Below are positions 43,784 through 54,960 of a DNA stretch of 64,000 bases, piece after piece (position 1 is the stretch's first letter; the number at the start of each line of letters is the position of its first letter). The notes beneath the pieces are model-generated. The model did not search any database and was not told the DNA's origin. It saw only the letters and a program-made list of their open reading frames with translations. Where the stretch lies: the NCBI RefSeq assembly GCF_963924675.1, contig NC_089234.1:23279668-23343667 (forward strand), in the 5' to 3' direction. This stretch comes from Phocoena phocoena. Its lineage: Eukaryota; Chordata; Mammalia; Artiodactyla; Phocoenidae. The translations under genes and the position numbers were made by a program.

Positions 43784-45520
43784 TTAATATATGATATTTG
43801 TTTTTCTCTTTCTGACTTCACTCTGTATGACAGTCTCTAGGTCCATCCACATCTCTACAAATGAACCAATTTCATTCTTTTTTAAGGCTGAGTAATATTC
43901 CATTGTATATATGTAGCACGTTTTCTTTATCCATTCGTCTATCGATGGGCATTTAGGGTGTTTCCATGACCTGGCTGTTGAAAATAGTGCTGCAATGAAC
44001 ATTGGGGAGCATGTGTCATTTTGAATTATGGTTTTCTATGGGTATATGCCCAGTAGTGGGATTGATGGGTCATTTGGTAATTCTAAAAAAACTAAAAATT
44101 TAGTTTTTTAAGGAACCTCCATACTGTTCTCCATAGTGGCTGTATCAGTTTACATTCCCACCAACAGTGAAAGAGGGTTCCTTTTTCTCCACACCCTCTC
44201 TAGGATCTGTTGTTTGCAGATTTGCTGATAATACCCATTCTAACCAGTGTGAGGTGATACCTCATTGTAGTTTTGATTTGCTTTTCTCTAATAATTAGTG
44301 ATGTTCAGCAGATTTCCATTTGCCTCTTGGCCAACTGTATGTCTTCTTTGGAGAAATGTCTATTTAGGTCTTCTGACCATTTTTGGATTGGGTTGTCTGT
44401 TTTTTTTAATACTGAACTGCATGAGCTGTTTATATATTTTGGAGATTAATCCTTTGTCCACTGATTCGTTTGCAAATATGTTCTCCCATTTTGAGGGTTG
44501 TCTTTTTGTCTTGTTTACAGTTTCCTTTGCTGTGCAAAAGCTTTCCAGTTTCATTAGGTCCCATTTGTTTATTTTTGTTTTTATTTCCATTACTCTGGAA
44601 GGTGGGTCAAAAAAGATCTTGCTGTGATTTATGTCAAAGAGTGTTCTTCCTATGTTTTCCTCTAAGAGTTTGATAGTGTCCGGTCTTACATTTAGGTCTT
44701 TAATCCATTTTGAGTTTATTTTTGTGTATGGTGCTAGGGAGTGTTCTAAATTCATTCTTTTACATGTAGCTCTCCAGTTTTCCCAGCACCACTTATTGAA
44801 GAGACTGTCTGTTCTCCATTGTATATCCTTGGCTCCTTTGTCATAGATTAGTTGACCATAGGTGCATGGGTTTAACTCTGGGCTTAACTCATGGAGAATG
44901 TTCTGTGTGCACTTGAGAAGAACGTGTAATCTGCTGTTTTTGGATGGAATGCCCTATAAATATCCATGAAATCTATCTGGTCTACTGTGTCATTTAAAGC
45001 TTGTGTTTCCTTATTAATCTTCTGTTTGGATGATCTGTCCATTGGTTTATGTAACGTGTTAAAGTCCCCCTCTATTATTGTGTTACTGTCAATTTCCTCT
45101 TTTATAGCTGTTAGCAGTTGCCTTATGTATTGAGGTGCTCCTATGTTGGGTGCATATGTATCTATAATTTGTTATATCTTCTTCGTAGATTGTTCCCTTC
45201 ATCATTATGCAGTGTCCTTCCGTGTCTCTTGTAACAGTCTTTATTTTAAAGTCTATTTTATCTGTTATGAGTATTGCTACTCCAGCTTTCTTTTAATTTC
45301 CATTTGCATGGAATATATTTTTCCATCCTTTCCCTTTCATTCTGTATGTGTCCCTGGGTCTGAAGTGGGTCTCTTGTAGACAGCATATATACGCGTCTTG
45401 TTTTTGTATCCATTCAGCGAGGCTGTGTCTTTTGGTTGGAGCATTTAATCCATTCACATTTAAGGTAATCATCAATATGTATGTTCCTATTACCATTTTC
45501 TTAATTGTTTTGGGTTTGTT
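43784..45520 (-). pseudogene. L1-C ORF2 remnant lacking the reverse transcriptase core
   Basis: The endonuclease start is clear on the minus strand: 45,293-45,496 includes the family phrase CCLQETHF with the catalytic glutamate, followed by a stop at the N-terminal third. The endonuclease region runs on to about 44,882, where GGGTTTAACTCTGGGCT (as read on +) meets TAACTCATGGAGAATGTTC. The missing block holds the rest of the endonuclease-RT linker and the reverse transcriptase with its FADD motif. The C-terminal part keeps frames at 44,360-44,755 (131 codons) and 43,784-44,002 (phrase MEYYSALKKNEIGS). Confidence 0.85.
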
Positions 45521-45552
45521 TTGGTTGGTCCTTTTCTTCTCTTGTGTTTCCC

Positions 45553-46470
45553 ACTTAGAGAAGTTCCTTTAGCATTTGTCGTAGAGCTCGTTTGGTGGTG
45601 CTGAATTCTCTTAGCTTTTGCTTGTCTGTAAAGCTTTTGATTTCTCCATCGAATCTGAATGAGATCCTTGCCAGGTAGACTAATATTGATTGTAGGTTCT
45701 TCCCTTTCATCACTTTAAGTATATCATGCCACTCCCTTCTGGCTTGTAGAGTTTCTGCTGAAAAATCAGCTGTTAACCTTATGGGAGTTCCCTTTTATGT
45801 TATTTGTCGTTTTTCCCTTGCTGCTTTCAATAATTTTTCTCTGTCTGTAATATTTGTCAGTTTGATTACTATGTGTCTCGGCATGTTTATCCTTGGGTTT
45901 ATCCTGTATGGGACTCGCTGTGCTTCTTGGACTTGGGTGGCTATTTCCTTTCCCATGTTAGGGAAGTTTTCGACTATAATCTAATCTCTTCAAATATTTT
46001 CTCGGGTCCTTGCTCTTTCTCTTCTCCTTCTGGGACCCCTGTAATGCGAATGTTGTTGCATTTAATGTTGTCCCAGAGGTCTCTTAGGCTGTCTTCAATT
46101 CTTTTCATTCTTTTCTCTTTGTCCTGTTCCACAGCAGTGAATTCCACCATTCTGTCTTCCAGGTCACTTATCCATTCTTCTGCATCAGTTATTCTGCTAT
46201 TGATTCCTTTTAGTGTAGTTTTCATTTCAGTTATTGTATTGTTCATCTCTGTTTGTTTGTTCTTTAATTCTTCTAGGTCTTTGTTAAACGTTTCCTGCAT
46301 CTTCTCGATCTTTGCCTCCGTTCATTTTCTGAGGTCCTGGAGCATCTTCACTATCATTATTCTGAATTCTTTTTCTGGAAGGTTGCCTATATCCACTTCA
46401 TTTAGTTGTTTTTCTGGGGGTTTATCTCGTTCCTTTATCTGGTACATAGCCCTCTGCCTTTTCATCTTGT
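45553..46470 (-). pseudogene. L1-C ORF1 remnant
   Basis: The coiled-coil and RRM start are open at 45,974-46,300 (108 codons; phrases MQETFNKDLEELKNKQ and LEDRMVEFTAVEQ). A stop precedes it where TGA interrupts the N-terminal part near 46,320, and another lies near 45,978 after the frame FEEIRL. The C-terminal domain sequence continues to about 45,553 (AAGTTCCTTTAGCATTTG as read on +). No intact protein is encoded. Confidence 0.85.
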
Positions 46471-46699
46471 CTATCATTCTGTGAATGTGGTTTTTGTTCT
46501 ACAGGCTGCAGGATTGTAGTCCTTCTTGCTTCTGCTCTCTGTCCTCTCAACACTGTATTTTTAGGTCTTTCTATGTTCTTCTGGCTGGTCTTTTTCAGCT
46601 TCCAGTCTTTGTCAAAATTCCTCAAGCTGTGGTTGTACTACTCCAGTCCCTGCCTTTCTGGTCACATCGCCTCCTCCCTGTGTCTGTCCCTAAGGTTTT

Positions 46700-47712
46700 T
46701 GTCTTATTCTTTTATTTGGAATATATTTCCTTGTATCTTCATTTTGCCTAATTCTCTGTGCTTATTTCTTTGTATTAGATAGGCCCATTACATCTCCAAA
46801 TCTTGGAGAAGTGGCCTTATGAAGGAGAATTTCTTTGGGGCCAAGCAGCACACTCCCCTCTGGACACCAGAGCCAGATGGTTCAGGGGTGTTTTCTATGT
46901 AGAATGCATGTACCTTTCTGTTGTGGCAAGGCTGACTGCTGTGGATGCTCTCATATGCAGGGCTGGTTTCCAATCTGGCTGGCTGTGAGGTCATGCCTCC
47001 TGCAATTGCTGTGGGTGTGCTGGTGAGAGCAGGCCCCTGGCGTGGCTGGCCTGGTGGTGTGAGAAGGCTGAGAGCATGCAGTTGGGTGGGGTAAGCCCCT
47101 GGCACTAATAGGTTAGAGGGAGGATTCCAAAATGGGACCTGCCAGTACTGGTGTTAGCACAGTAGAATGAGATCACAAAAATAGCTACTGCCATTGTCTC
47201 AGTCCTGGAGAGCTGACTCTTGGAGGATCTCTAAAATAAGCATGTTGACCTGACCCTAGTACCTTTCAAACTACTGCTGGGAATTAGAGCTAGTGACCCT
47301 TTTTGCATGCATCCTTGAAGAGTAGGGTCTCAGTTTCTTACAGCCCTCTGACTACCAAAGGTAAGTCCTAGTGGTTTTCAAAGCTAGACATTTTGGGAAC
47401 TCATCTTCTTGGTACAGGACACTCAGGCTGGTGAGTCCAATGTGGCAATCAGACTCCTCTCTCCTCAGGGAGGACTTCTGTGGGTGTGAATTTTCCCACC
47501 TGTAGATTGCTGTGCTGGGGATTGGGTCCTGACTAGACCACGTCTCTGACCCTCCTACTCATTTCATTGTGGCTCCTTCTTTTTATCTTTAGTTGTGGAA
47601 AATTTTTTCTGCTAGTCTTCAGGTTGTTCTCAGAGAGAGTTGCTCTGAAAATAGTTGTAATATTGGTAGCGTGTGGGAGGAGGTGAACTCAGGATCTTCC
47701 TAATCCACCATT
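46700..47712 (-). mobile_element. L1-B: 5'UTR part, reverse
   Basis: The + strand reads TTTGCCTAATTCTCTGTGCT, TATTAGATAGGCCCATTACA, a GC-richer stretch at 46,850-47,100 and 'ttctgctagtcttcaggttgttctcagagagagttgctctg'. It ends in GGATCTTCCTAATCCACCAT, the reversed L1 start. It parallels 62,760-63,759 of L1-D closely in order and wording, so L1-B and L1-D belong to related L1 subfamilies with a 5'UTR different from that of L1-A. The 5' YY1-like core reads ATGGTGGAT on the sense strand. Confidence 0.82.
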
Positions 47713-48301
47713 TAATCTTTATGTAATTATTATTTTAGTAGAACTTCTTCCTATTTTTATATGCTCTTTGGGTGTTTTGCATTGGTCCAAGGGTAAAGTC
47801 AAGCTGCAATGAAGTCTTAAAGGAGACTTTGTCAGATCCTGAAATGAGTTCTAAGGCTTATCTTTCAGAGTTATTCAGAGTGGGACAAGGGGAGTACACT
47901 TTTACACTCCCATATTATGCAATCATTGATTGTGGGCTACCTCAGTAATGGGGCATGATCTTGGGTAAGACAGCTCCCTAAGCACAGGCAATCTCTGTAA
48001 GAACCTGGCAGCAGAAGGCTGAGTCTGAAAATCCTTCAGTCCTGAAAGGAGATCTGGGTAGTATACTGTAATAGCAACCACAAAAATATATGGTAAAGTT
48101 CTCATGTTTTTTTGAAAACCATTAGCTTTTGGATTTTCAAAGTGACAAGGTGAAACATTTTCAAGATATATGCTTCTAAGACAGTTAATTATCTAGTATT
48201 CATTTTAGAAATGGAAGTTCCAGGTGCCTCAATGAGAACTGAATCATATGTTAAGAATAAACATTTTTTCTTGTGATCAATCTTTCACACTACTCAGCAT
48301 T
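47713..48301. other. Unassigned; possible ERV-derived stretch
   Basis: The stretch 47,785-48,050 (AAGTCAAGCTGCAATGAAGT, CAGAGTGGGACAAGGGGAGT, CAATCATTGATTGTGGGCTA, AAGAACCTGGCAGCAGAAGG) has the balanced composition and phrase texture of an LTR or retroviral piece, but I cannot name it. No gene is seen. Confidence 0.4.
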
Positions 48302-48437
48302 TTCAGGTCTTTTCTTTTTTGGCCATGCCACACAGCACGCGGGATCCTAGTTCTCCAACCAGGGATCAAACCCATGATCCCTGCTGTGGAAGCACAGAGT
48401 CCTAACCACTGGACCACCAGGGAATTCCCTTCAGGTC
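48302..48437 (-). mobile_element. CHR-type SINE (short GGAATTCCC type), reverse, with TSDs
   Basis: TTTTTTGGCCATGCCACACA, GGGATCCTAGTTCTCCAACC, GGGATCAAACCCATGATCCC, CCTAACCACTGGACCACCAG, GGAATTCCC. TTCAGGTC at 48,302-48,309 and 48,430-48,437 is the 8-bp TSD. Confidence 0.94.
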
Positions 48438-51400
48438 ATTCTTAAAATAATTAAATAGTCTGATTTGTAAATGGAACTCAGGAACCAGTTCCTGAATTGT
48501 TATTAGTTGAGAGAACATCTATTTTTCCTGGATTAAAATGTCCAGGTGTCTTGTTAAATTTTGTTTTATATATTCCCAATAGTTCCAAGGAGGTTTCTGG
48601 TACAGTATATTGTTTCCTACATAGAAATACCAAAAATTACTATGGAATTTTGTATCCTTATTTGTGGGAAAAATAGAGAATGGATTCTTTTTTTTTTTCT
48701 GTGTTCAAATGTTGTAAAATGCAACAATCTCATCACCACATCACCTAATGAAGCTACTTATAAAAAATCCCTATGGTGTGTGCCCTTTTATTTCTTTTTT
48801 ACTACAGTGAAAAAACAAAAGAAGAGAAAGCCAAGTGAATTTGGGAATGTAATTGGTCTTGGCACAGCGCTGGGTCACAGCCCTTGCTCACTGTGCATGC
48901 AATTGGGAGATGTATAAATAAAGGTAGTATCCCTACACCAGCGATAGCACTATAAAAATGTCTTCACATAAATTTGTCATGACTGTTGTACATATAAAGT
49001 ATAAGCCTTGGCTTTATCCCAACTAAATCACGTCAGAAATGTTTGCTTTGGTCACTAATTAAGTTATATGGAAAGGCCAAATTCACCTGTGGATGGCAAA
49101 ACCATAGCTTCCCTAAGACATTATAAGGATAGCATACAAGATAGCAATAACTTACATGCCTATTTTCTCCTCAGCTCACATTAAAAAAATCAAGGAGGTT
49201 CCCACTGAGGCATGCAGAAAGCTCCCTCTAGCAGATGTAGATAAGTGCATTAATAAATCATGACCATCGTTAGAATTCTTAAACCAATGTTCTGTGATAA
49301 GGTATGCTTCTCATTATCAGTTCTGGAGTTAGAAATATTGTATACATGGAACTTTAATTAATGAAATTGTTATAGTTGACTAGTTGCCAAAGATTACCAG
49401 CAACAGAATCATGGTTTAAAAAACAGTCAAGAAATCTGACTTGCAAAGTGTCTGTGGAGACGTGTTACCGCTAATAAATTTGTGCAGCCTGTGCTCGTGC
49501 ATGCCACACTTGGGCACAGTGAGGTGGCCCTAATTGTTTTTGTTTTTGTGCATATGCTTGCTACCCTATCCCAACGTTTCTCAACTGTGCCTACGAATTC
49601 ATATGCTTATATTTTCAGAATATGCACAGCAAGATCACTTAGGTATAAACTGGAATTTGCGAAACCAGATGAAATTGTGTCATTCTAAGGGCTGTGCAGG
49701 TAATAGCAGATGCCGAGAGCTAAACTTTCCACCCAAATAGCACAAGAAAATTAGTTTTAGCTACAACTATAACACGAATTATATCAGCGAGCTCCATAAT
49801 TCCAAGTGTAAGTTTCCAGTATGAGATATTTAAGGATGCCACATTTAAATCAACATTTAGCACCTTTCTGAATTCTTTAGTTCATCAACTCCTTCTTAAT
49901 TTTAATTGAGGTGGAAAATATTCTTTGTCTAGTCTAGCTTTAACTGCATAGGGGACATATGTTTTAGAAAACTGTTATCCATATTTTAATAAAGAAAACT
50001 AATATAAAAAATAAACAAGTGGCATGTTCAAGCCACCCATCCCTACCCATTCTGTGTACACTCAACTTATTTTAAAGTTTATTTAACTTAAAGTTTTTGC
50101 TTGCAAAATATCATTACATTTCAATATTTATGATAAGCACTTAAATATTAAGGAATCATTTGTCTCAAGGCATTTTTTTCCTGGAAGAATGATGTCTTTG
50201 AAGGGTGTTAACAAAATGCAGTTATTCAGCCCCTCCATGCCTCCTCCTATTTGTCAAGTGAATATGTAGTTCAAACCATGGTAAAGCAGGCATTATTTAC
50301 TCAATAAACCTTAACGGCTTTATGAAAAAGCTCTATATTTAGCTGTTATGAGAGCAAGGGTACTTATAACATGGAAGCTTACTGAAATTTGTCTTTGATG
50401 GACTCTGTTCTAACAGAATTCAAGTATCTGTCTCTAGCGAAGGACCACTTCTGAAATAATTTGTCCATAAGCATAAATTGTTACTTTTTTCAAACCGTGT
50501 AAGGAAGTGAGGAGGAGACGGTCATTTTGGCTTTCATTTTAGAGTTTTTTGTCATGGCAGGCGACAGTTCTCTGAGTAAGACACTATGGCCCCTTTAGAA
50601 TCCACCTTTCGTATTGGAATTATTCCCCTTTTCTGGGAATAAATAGAATAAGGAAAACATTAGTGCAGAATGAAGTGTAAGTTACTTTATCTTAAGCCAG
50701 CAGATGCTCAATACGGAAATAATCCTCACAGTCTTTGTAAATATAGGCACAGCTACTATAACCAAGCACAGCCTTGCCCTAGAAAGACCAGCACATACTG
50801 TTCAGAGACCCAAGTTAGAGTTAGTTCAAAAGATTGAAATCTAAAGAGATTTCTCTTGTCCTGGGTCTTAAAGCTTATTCTAGTCTCCTGTCTGAAAGCT
50901 GTTAAATCTAGAATCACAGTCCATTTCTCTCTAGGTCACCTTCTCCTTGTTCTGTAATCTGTATCTAGTTCTCACCCTTTTCATTGTGTAAAAAAAGGGA
51001 CTCAGTTTTCAAGTAAAAGTAGATCAATTATTGGGGTGTCCTAACCTTGCTAACAAATTCGATCCTCTTTTAATAGCCACCACCTTAAAACAAATTGAAG
51101 GTAGAAGGGGACTGAGAGTCACTGAAGAGCAGAAACAGAGAGAATTGCGCTGAATGTTGCAGAAAAGGGCAAAACAGTATGAGAAAAATGAGTGATCCGC
51201 CCTCCCCCCAAAATCTAGTGACTAGTTGTAGATACTTATTGTACTTAGAACTTTACTATTTCACCCTTGCAATGGTGCAGAGACAAAGAAGATCTAAACT
51301 GTAATTCTGGGAAAAAATTCAAAAGATATATTTCAGTGATGAGTTTTGGATTAATTATCTTATGAAAGAATCTTGACTATCAAGTCAAGATAATGTTATA

Positions 51401-51524
51401 TTTTGCTAGAGAATCGAAAAGTCTCTGAGTGTTAAGAGTGATGCAGAAAAATCTAGCTTCATCTCTTGCTAAGCAATGTTTTGTTACCAGTCTTTGTTAT
51501 CGATTCATTTACTATGTATTTATT
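48438..51524. other. Unassigned, mostly unique-looking sequence
   Basis: About 3.1 kb with no gene and few repeat signatures. Frames at 48,561-48,917 and 49,482-49,740 lack domains or splice-consistent context. An octamer-like ATATGCATATG-type patch sits near 49,550. The local scarcity of young repeats stands out against the flanks. Confidence 0.45.
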
Positions 51525-52090
51525 CATGAAGAGTTTTACTGAGCACCTGTCATGTGAAAATCATTATTTGGGACACTGGGAATAATAGTAGTGAAAAACA
51601 AATTTCCTGCCCTCAATGAGTTTCTGGTTTTGTGGAGGAGAATAAAATAAACCTATATACACATAGATTATTAAACATTTCTGATACTGATGAGTGCTAT
51701 GAGGGACATCAAATGAGATTATGGGTCAGAGTATAATGGGAAGTGAGGCAGTGGCAGTGTAAGATTGCGTGATCAGGGAAAATCTGTCTGACAAAGTGAC
51801 CTGGTGGTAAGATTGACATGATAAAAAGCTGAAGTCCTAGGGGAGAGCGTTCTAGGCAGATGGAACAACAAAGGACTTGAGATAGGACATTCTCAATGCG
51901 TTTGGAGGTTAGAAAAATGGCCTGTGTGGATCCTGCTGTTGTCAGTAAAGGAAGTGGTAAGGCAGAAAGAGAGGGAGGGAGGTAGAAGCCAAGGCATAAA
52001 AGGCCTTGAATGCAAGATAAAGAACATGGGTTTTATTCCAATTGTAATTGCAATACATTGGAGAGTTTTGCTTTTTTTTTAAAGTGTAGT
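51525..52090 (-). mobile_element. L2 LINE, long remnant
   Basis: The + strand follows reversed L2 order over more than 500 bases: TTTACTGAGCACCTGTCATG, 'gggacactgggaataatagtagtgaa', CCTGCCCTCAATGAGTTTCT, TGATGAGTGCTATGAGGGA, TGATCAGGGAAAATCTGTCT, GAGAGCGTTCTAGGCAGATG, GAACAACAAAGGACTTGAG, AAGGCATAAAAGGCCTTGAA, GGGTTTTATTCCAATTGTAA. It is one of the longest ancient repeats in the window. Confidence 0.8.
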
Positions 52091-52964
52091 AGCTGTTATG
52101 TGGATAATAAGCTACAGATAAGAGTAGATTTGAAGCAGGAAAACCATTCATGACGCTATGTTTGAAGTCTGAGAGAGATAGTCATGGCTTGGACTAAGTT
52201 GACAGCAGAGGAGTTGGTGAAAAGCAGGTGTATTCAGGATATATGTTGGAAATAAAGCCAATGGGAAATCCTGGGTTGGATGTAGGACATGAGGAAAAAA
52301 TAAAGCAATCAAATATAACTTGTAGGTTTTAGGTTTATACAAAAAGTCAGAGTTGGAAAGAAATATTACAAAGGAGAGATTGAAGGCCAGATGCCAAAAA
52401 AACTTGCTAAAAGTCCCACAGCTACTTAATGTTATACCTGGGACTATTAGAACCTCTGAGTACCTACTCCAGTTCACTTTCTGCCATGTCAGGCGGCTCC
52501 CCAGTGACTGCCTATAATTTCTCTTTGTATTTTCCTCCAGGTAGAAGAAAAGTCATTCTAGTAGCTGAGGAAACACTGCGTTCTCAGAACTTATCTCATC
52601 TGCTTTCCTCTTTTCCCCACTTCATTTGTGTTTTGTTTAATTTCCCATATTAATATTAATCATTTTACAGGATACAACTGTGATTATGTAGGAAAATAAA
52701 GTATTTATATCAGCATTATGGCAAAATATTAATTGATTTTAATTAAATTGATACCATAACATGGGATTAAGGACAAGGGAGTACCATGTGGAGGGCTGCT
52801 ACACGTAGTTCTTGCCCCAGAAGGATGAGACTAAATTCTCTCTTTAAAAAAAACGTAGAACAAAGATATTTAAAGTTGTTTATATTATAAAATAGTAGAA
52901 AATCTTATTATTAAAACCCATAAATATTTGGGTTTAATATATAGCCACAATATCCTTTCTTTTC
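52091..52964. other. Unassigned intergenic sequence
   Basis: No gene seen. Some L2-like wording may continue to about 52,330 (TTAGGTTTATACAAAAAGTC). The 109-residue minus frame at 52,148-52,477 has no domain. Confidence 0.45.
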
Positions 52965-53494
52965 CAGCTTTATTGAGATATAATTGCCATATAACACTGT
53001 TCTATTTTCAGGTGTACAAATAGATGATTTTATAGACATATATCTTGCAAAATTATTACCACAATGAAGTTAGTTAAAATCTCCATCACCTCAAATAATT
53101 ACCATTTGTGTGTGTGTATGTATGATGAGAGCATTTAAGATCTACTTTCTTAGCAACTTTCAAGTATATAATATGGCATTGTTAGCTATAGTCACCATAC
53201 TGTACATTAGATTCCCAGAAGTTATTTGCCTTATAACTGGAAGTTTGTACCCTGTGACCAACATCTCCCTATTTTCACCACCCTCAGCCCCTGGCAATCA
53301 CCATACTATTCTCTATTTCTATGACTTTGGCTTTGGAAGATCACACAGTATTTGTCTTTCTCTGCCTGACTTATGTCACTTAGTATAATGCATTCAGGGC
53401 TCATCCTATTGTTGCAGATGATTATATATATATATATATCACGTGATACATATATATAAATATAAAGATATATATAAAGATACATATCACGTGA

Positions 53495-53540
<46 letters not shown>

Positions 53541-53910
53541 ATTTTAATAATTCATTCACCTATCGACAGACACTTCAATTGCTCCCATGCCTTGGCTATT
53601 GTGAATAATACTGCATGAACAGGGTCACGAGGACATCTTTTCAAGATAGTGATTTTATTTCATTCAGATATATACTTAGAAGTGGAACTCCTGGATCATA
53701 TGGTAGTTTATTTTTAATTTTTTGAGGAACCTCCATACTGCTTTTTCTAGTGGCTCTACCAATTGACATTCCTACCAACAGTGCAATAAGGGTTCCTTTT
53801 TCTCTACATTCTCGCCAACGCTTGTTGTCTCTTTGATAATAGCCATTCTAAGAGATGTGAGGTGATATTGTAGTTTTGATTATTATTTCCCCGATAATTA
53901 GTAATGCCAG
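52965..53910 (-). mobile_element. Old L1M 3' part, reverse, carrying AT microsatellites
   Basis: CAGCTTTATTGAGATATAAT, TTGCCATATAACACTGTTCT, 'gttagctatagtcaccatactgtacattag', CTGACTTATGTCACTTAGTA, 'gccttggctattgtgaataatactgc', AGTGGAACTCCTGGATCATA, GGAACCTCCATACTGC. It is a reversed L1M 3'UTR and ORF2 C-terminus. Simple repeats interrupt it at 53,424-53,538. Confidence 0.85.
53424..53538. repeat. (AT)n blocks with two CACGTGA spacers
   Basis: Two (TA)n tracts (53,424-53,440 and 53,500-53,537) flank a segment in which ATATCACGTGA occurs twice (about 53,435-53,446 and 53,487-53,496). The CACGTG palindrome is an E-box, but here it most likely spread with the repeat. Confidence 0.85.
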
Positions 53911-54159
53911 AAAGAACACACTGGCTTAAAACTAGGACAGTGATTAAATACGCATTTATGTTAAAGGAGTATAGAATGTTTCTGTATGTAAAATATTGAC
54001 TTCATACTTTTTAGCATTCTTTGGCCTCTGTCTACAACAAAAGATAATGTTTTTTAGTTACAACATTTAACATATATATTGAATCTTTAGCATATCTATA
54101 TGCCTAAAACAAGTTGTTAAGCTAAGAGTTTGTGAGAACTTAAAATACTTCAAACCCAT

Positions 54160-54270
54160 CTATTGTGTTCTGGGCACTATTCTAGGACTCAGCATAGTAA
54201 CAATGGAAAAAAACTGGTCCTCATATAGTTTCTGTTTTAGTGAGGGAGACAGACAATAAACACATTTTTT
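54160..54270 (-). mobile_element. L2 LINE fragment, part 1 (interrupted)
   Basis: TTGTGTTCTGGGCACTATTC, TAGGACTCAGCATAGTAACA, AGTGAGGGAGACAGACAATA, AACACA follow the reversed L2 3' end. It is interrupted by an L1 tail at 54,280. Confidence 0.75.
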
Positions 54271-54830
54271 AAAGATTTTTATTACAATAGCCAAGACATG
54301 GAAACAACCCAAGTGCCCATCAACAGATGACTGGCTTAAGAAAATGTGATTGATATAAACACATACACACACACACACACACACACCCAGAATATTACTC
54401 AGCCATAAAAAAGGAATGAGATATTGCCATCTGCAGCAACATGGATGGACCTAAAGAACATTATATTGATATTTAGTGAAGTAAGTCAGAGAAAGACAAA
54501 CACCATATGATATAACTTATATGTGGAATCTAAAAAATAATGCAAATGAATCTATATATAAAATAGAAAACAAGCTTATGATTACCAAAGGGGAAAGGGA
54601 GGGAAGGACAAATTAAGAGTATGGGATTAACAGATACAAACTACTATATGTAAAATAGATAAGCAACAGAATTCAATGTATAGCCAGGGAATTATATTCA
54701 ATGTCTTGCAATAACCTATAACGGAATATAATCTGAAAAAATATATACCTGAATCACTTTGCTGTACACCTGAAACTAACACAATATTGTAAATCAACTC
54801 TACTTCAATAAAAATTAAAAAAAAGATTTT
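54271..54830 (+). mobile_element. 5'-truncated L1 3' end with TSDs, inside an L2
   Basis: TTACAATAGCCAAGACATGG opens it. Then AATATTACTCAGCCATAAAA, ACATGGATGGACCTAAAGAA, CAGAGAAAGACAAACACCAT, CTTTGCTGTACACCTGAAAC, CTCTACTTCAATAAAAATT and poly(A). The TSD AAAGATTTT is perfect at 54,271-54,279 and 54,822-54,830. A (CA)n run at 54,365-54,386 lies within it. Confidence 0.92.
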
Positions 54831-54960
54831 GAGAGAGGGAGAAGATTTCCAAGTAAAATATAGTAAAAGAACAGAGGGTACCTAGAGGAGAGCTACTTCA
54901 GCAGGAGGTGGTAGGGGAAAGTTCTGAGACTTGGATGATGTAACTAAGCAAACAAAAAAG
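54831..54960 (-). mobile_element. Possible L2 LINE fragment, part 2
   Basis: After the right TSD, GGAGAGCTACTTCAGCAGGA and a 'ggaaagttctgagacttggatgatg' segment could continue the reversed L2 ('gggctactttagataggatggtcagggaaggc'). Weak. Confidence 0.4.

Larger units (their letters stand above)
43564..46700 (-). mobile_element. L1-C: younger L1 with ORF2 core deleted, inserted in L1-B, reverse
   Basis: The 3' end starts at the A/T-rich AATTTAATTTAATACAGCAG. 3'UTR: GTGTATATATGTCAACCCCA and AGTTCTCTATATCTGTGTCT. The ORF2 C-terminus begins near 43,784, an internal deletion lies at about 44,881, the endonuclease start is at 45,293-45,496, and ORF1 covers about 45,553-46,470. It is less decayed than L1-B. 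It ends close to the ORF1 start, so the 5'UTR is mostly missing. The exact boundary with L1-B (46,600-46,710) could not be fixed, and no TSD was recognised. Confidence 0.85.

Noticed and set aside
45873..46484. 203-codon open frame on the + strand, the longest in the window
   Set aside because: It is the antisense of the L1-C ORF1 coiled-coil region. Its Ser/Phe/Ile-rich content follows from the Glu/Lys-rich sense strand.
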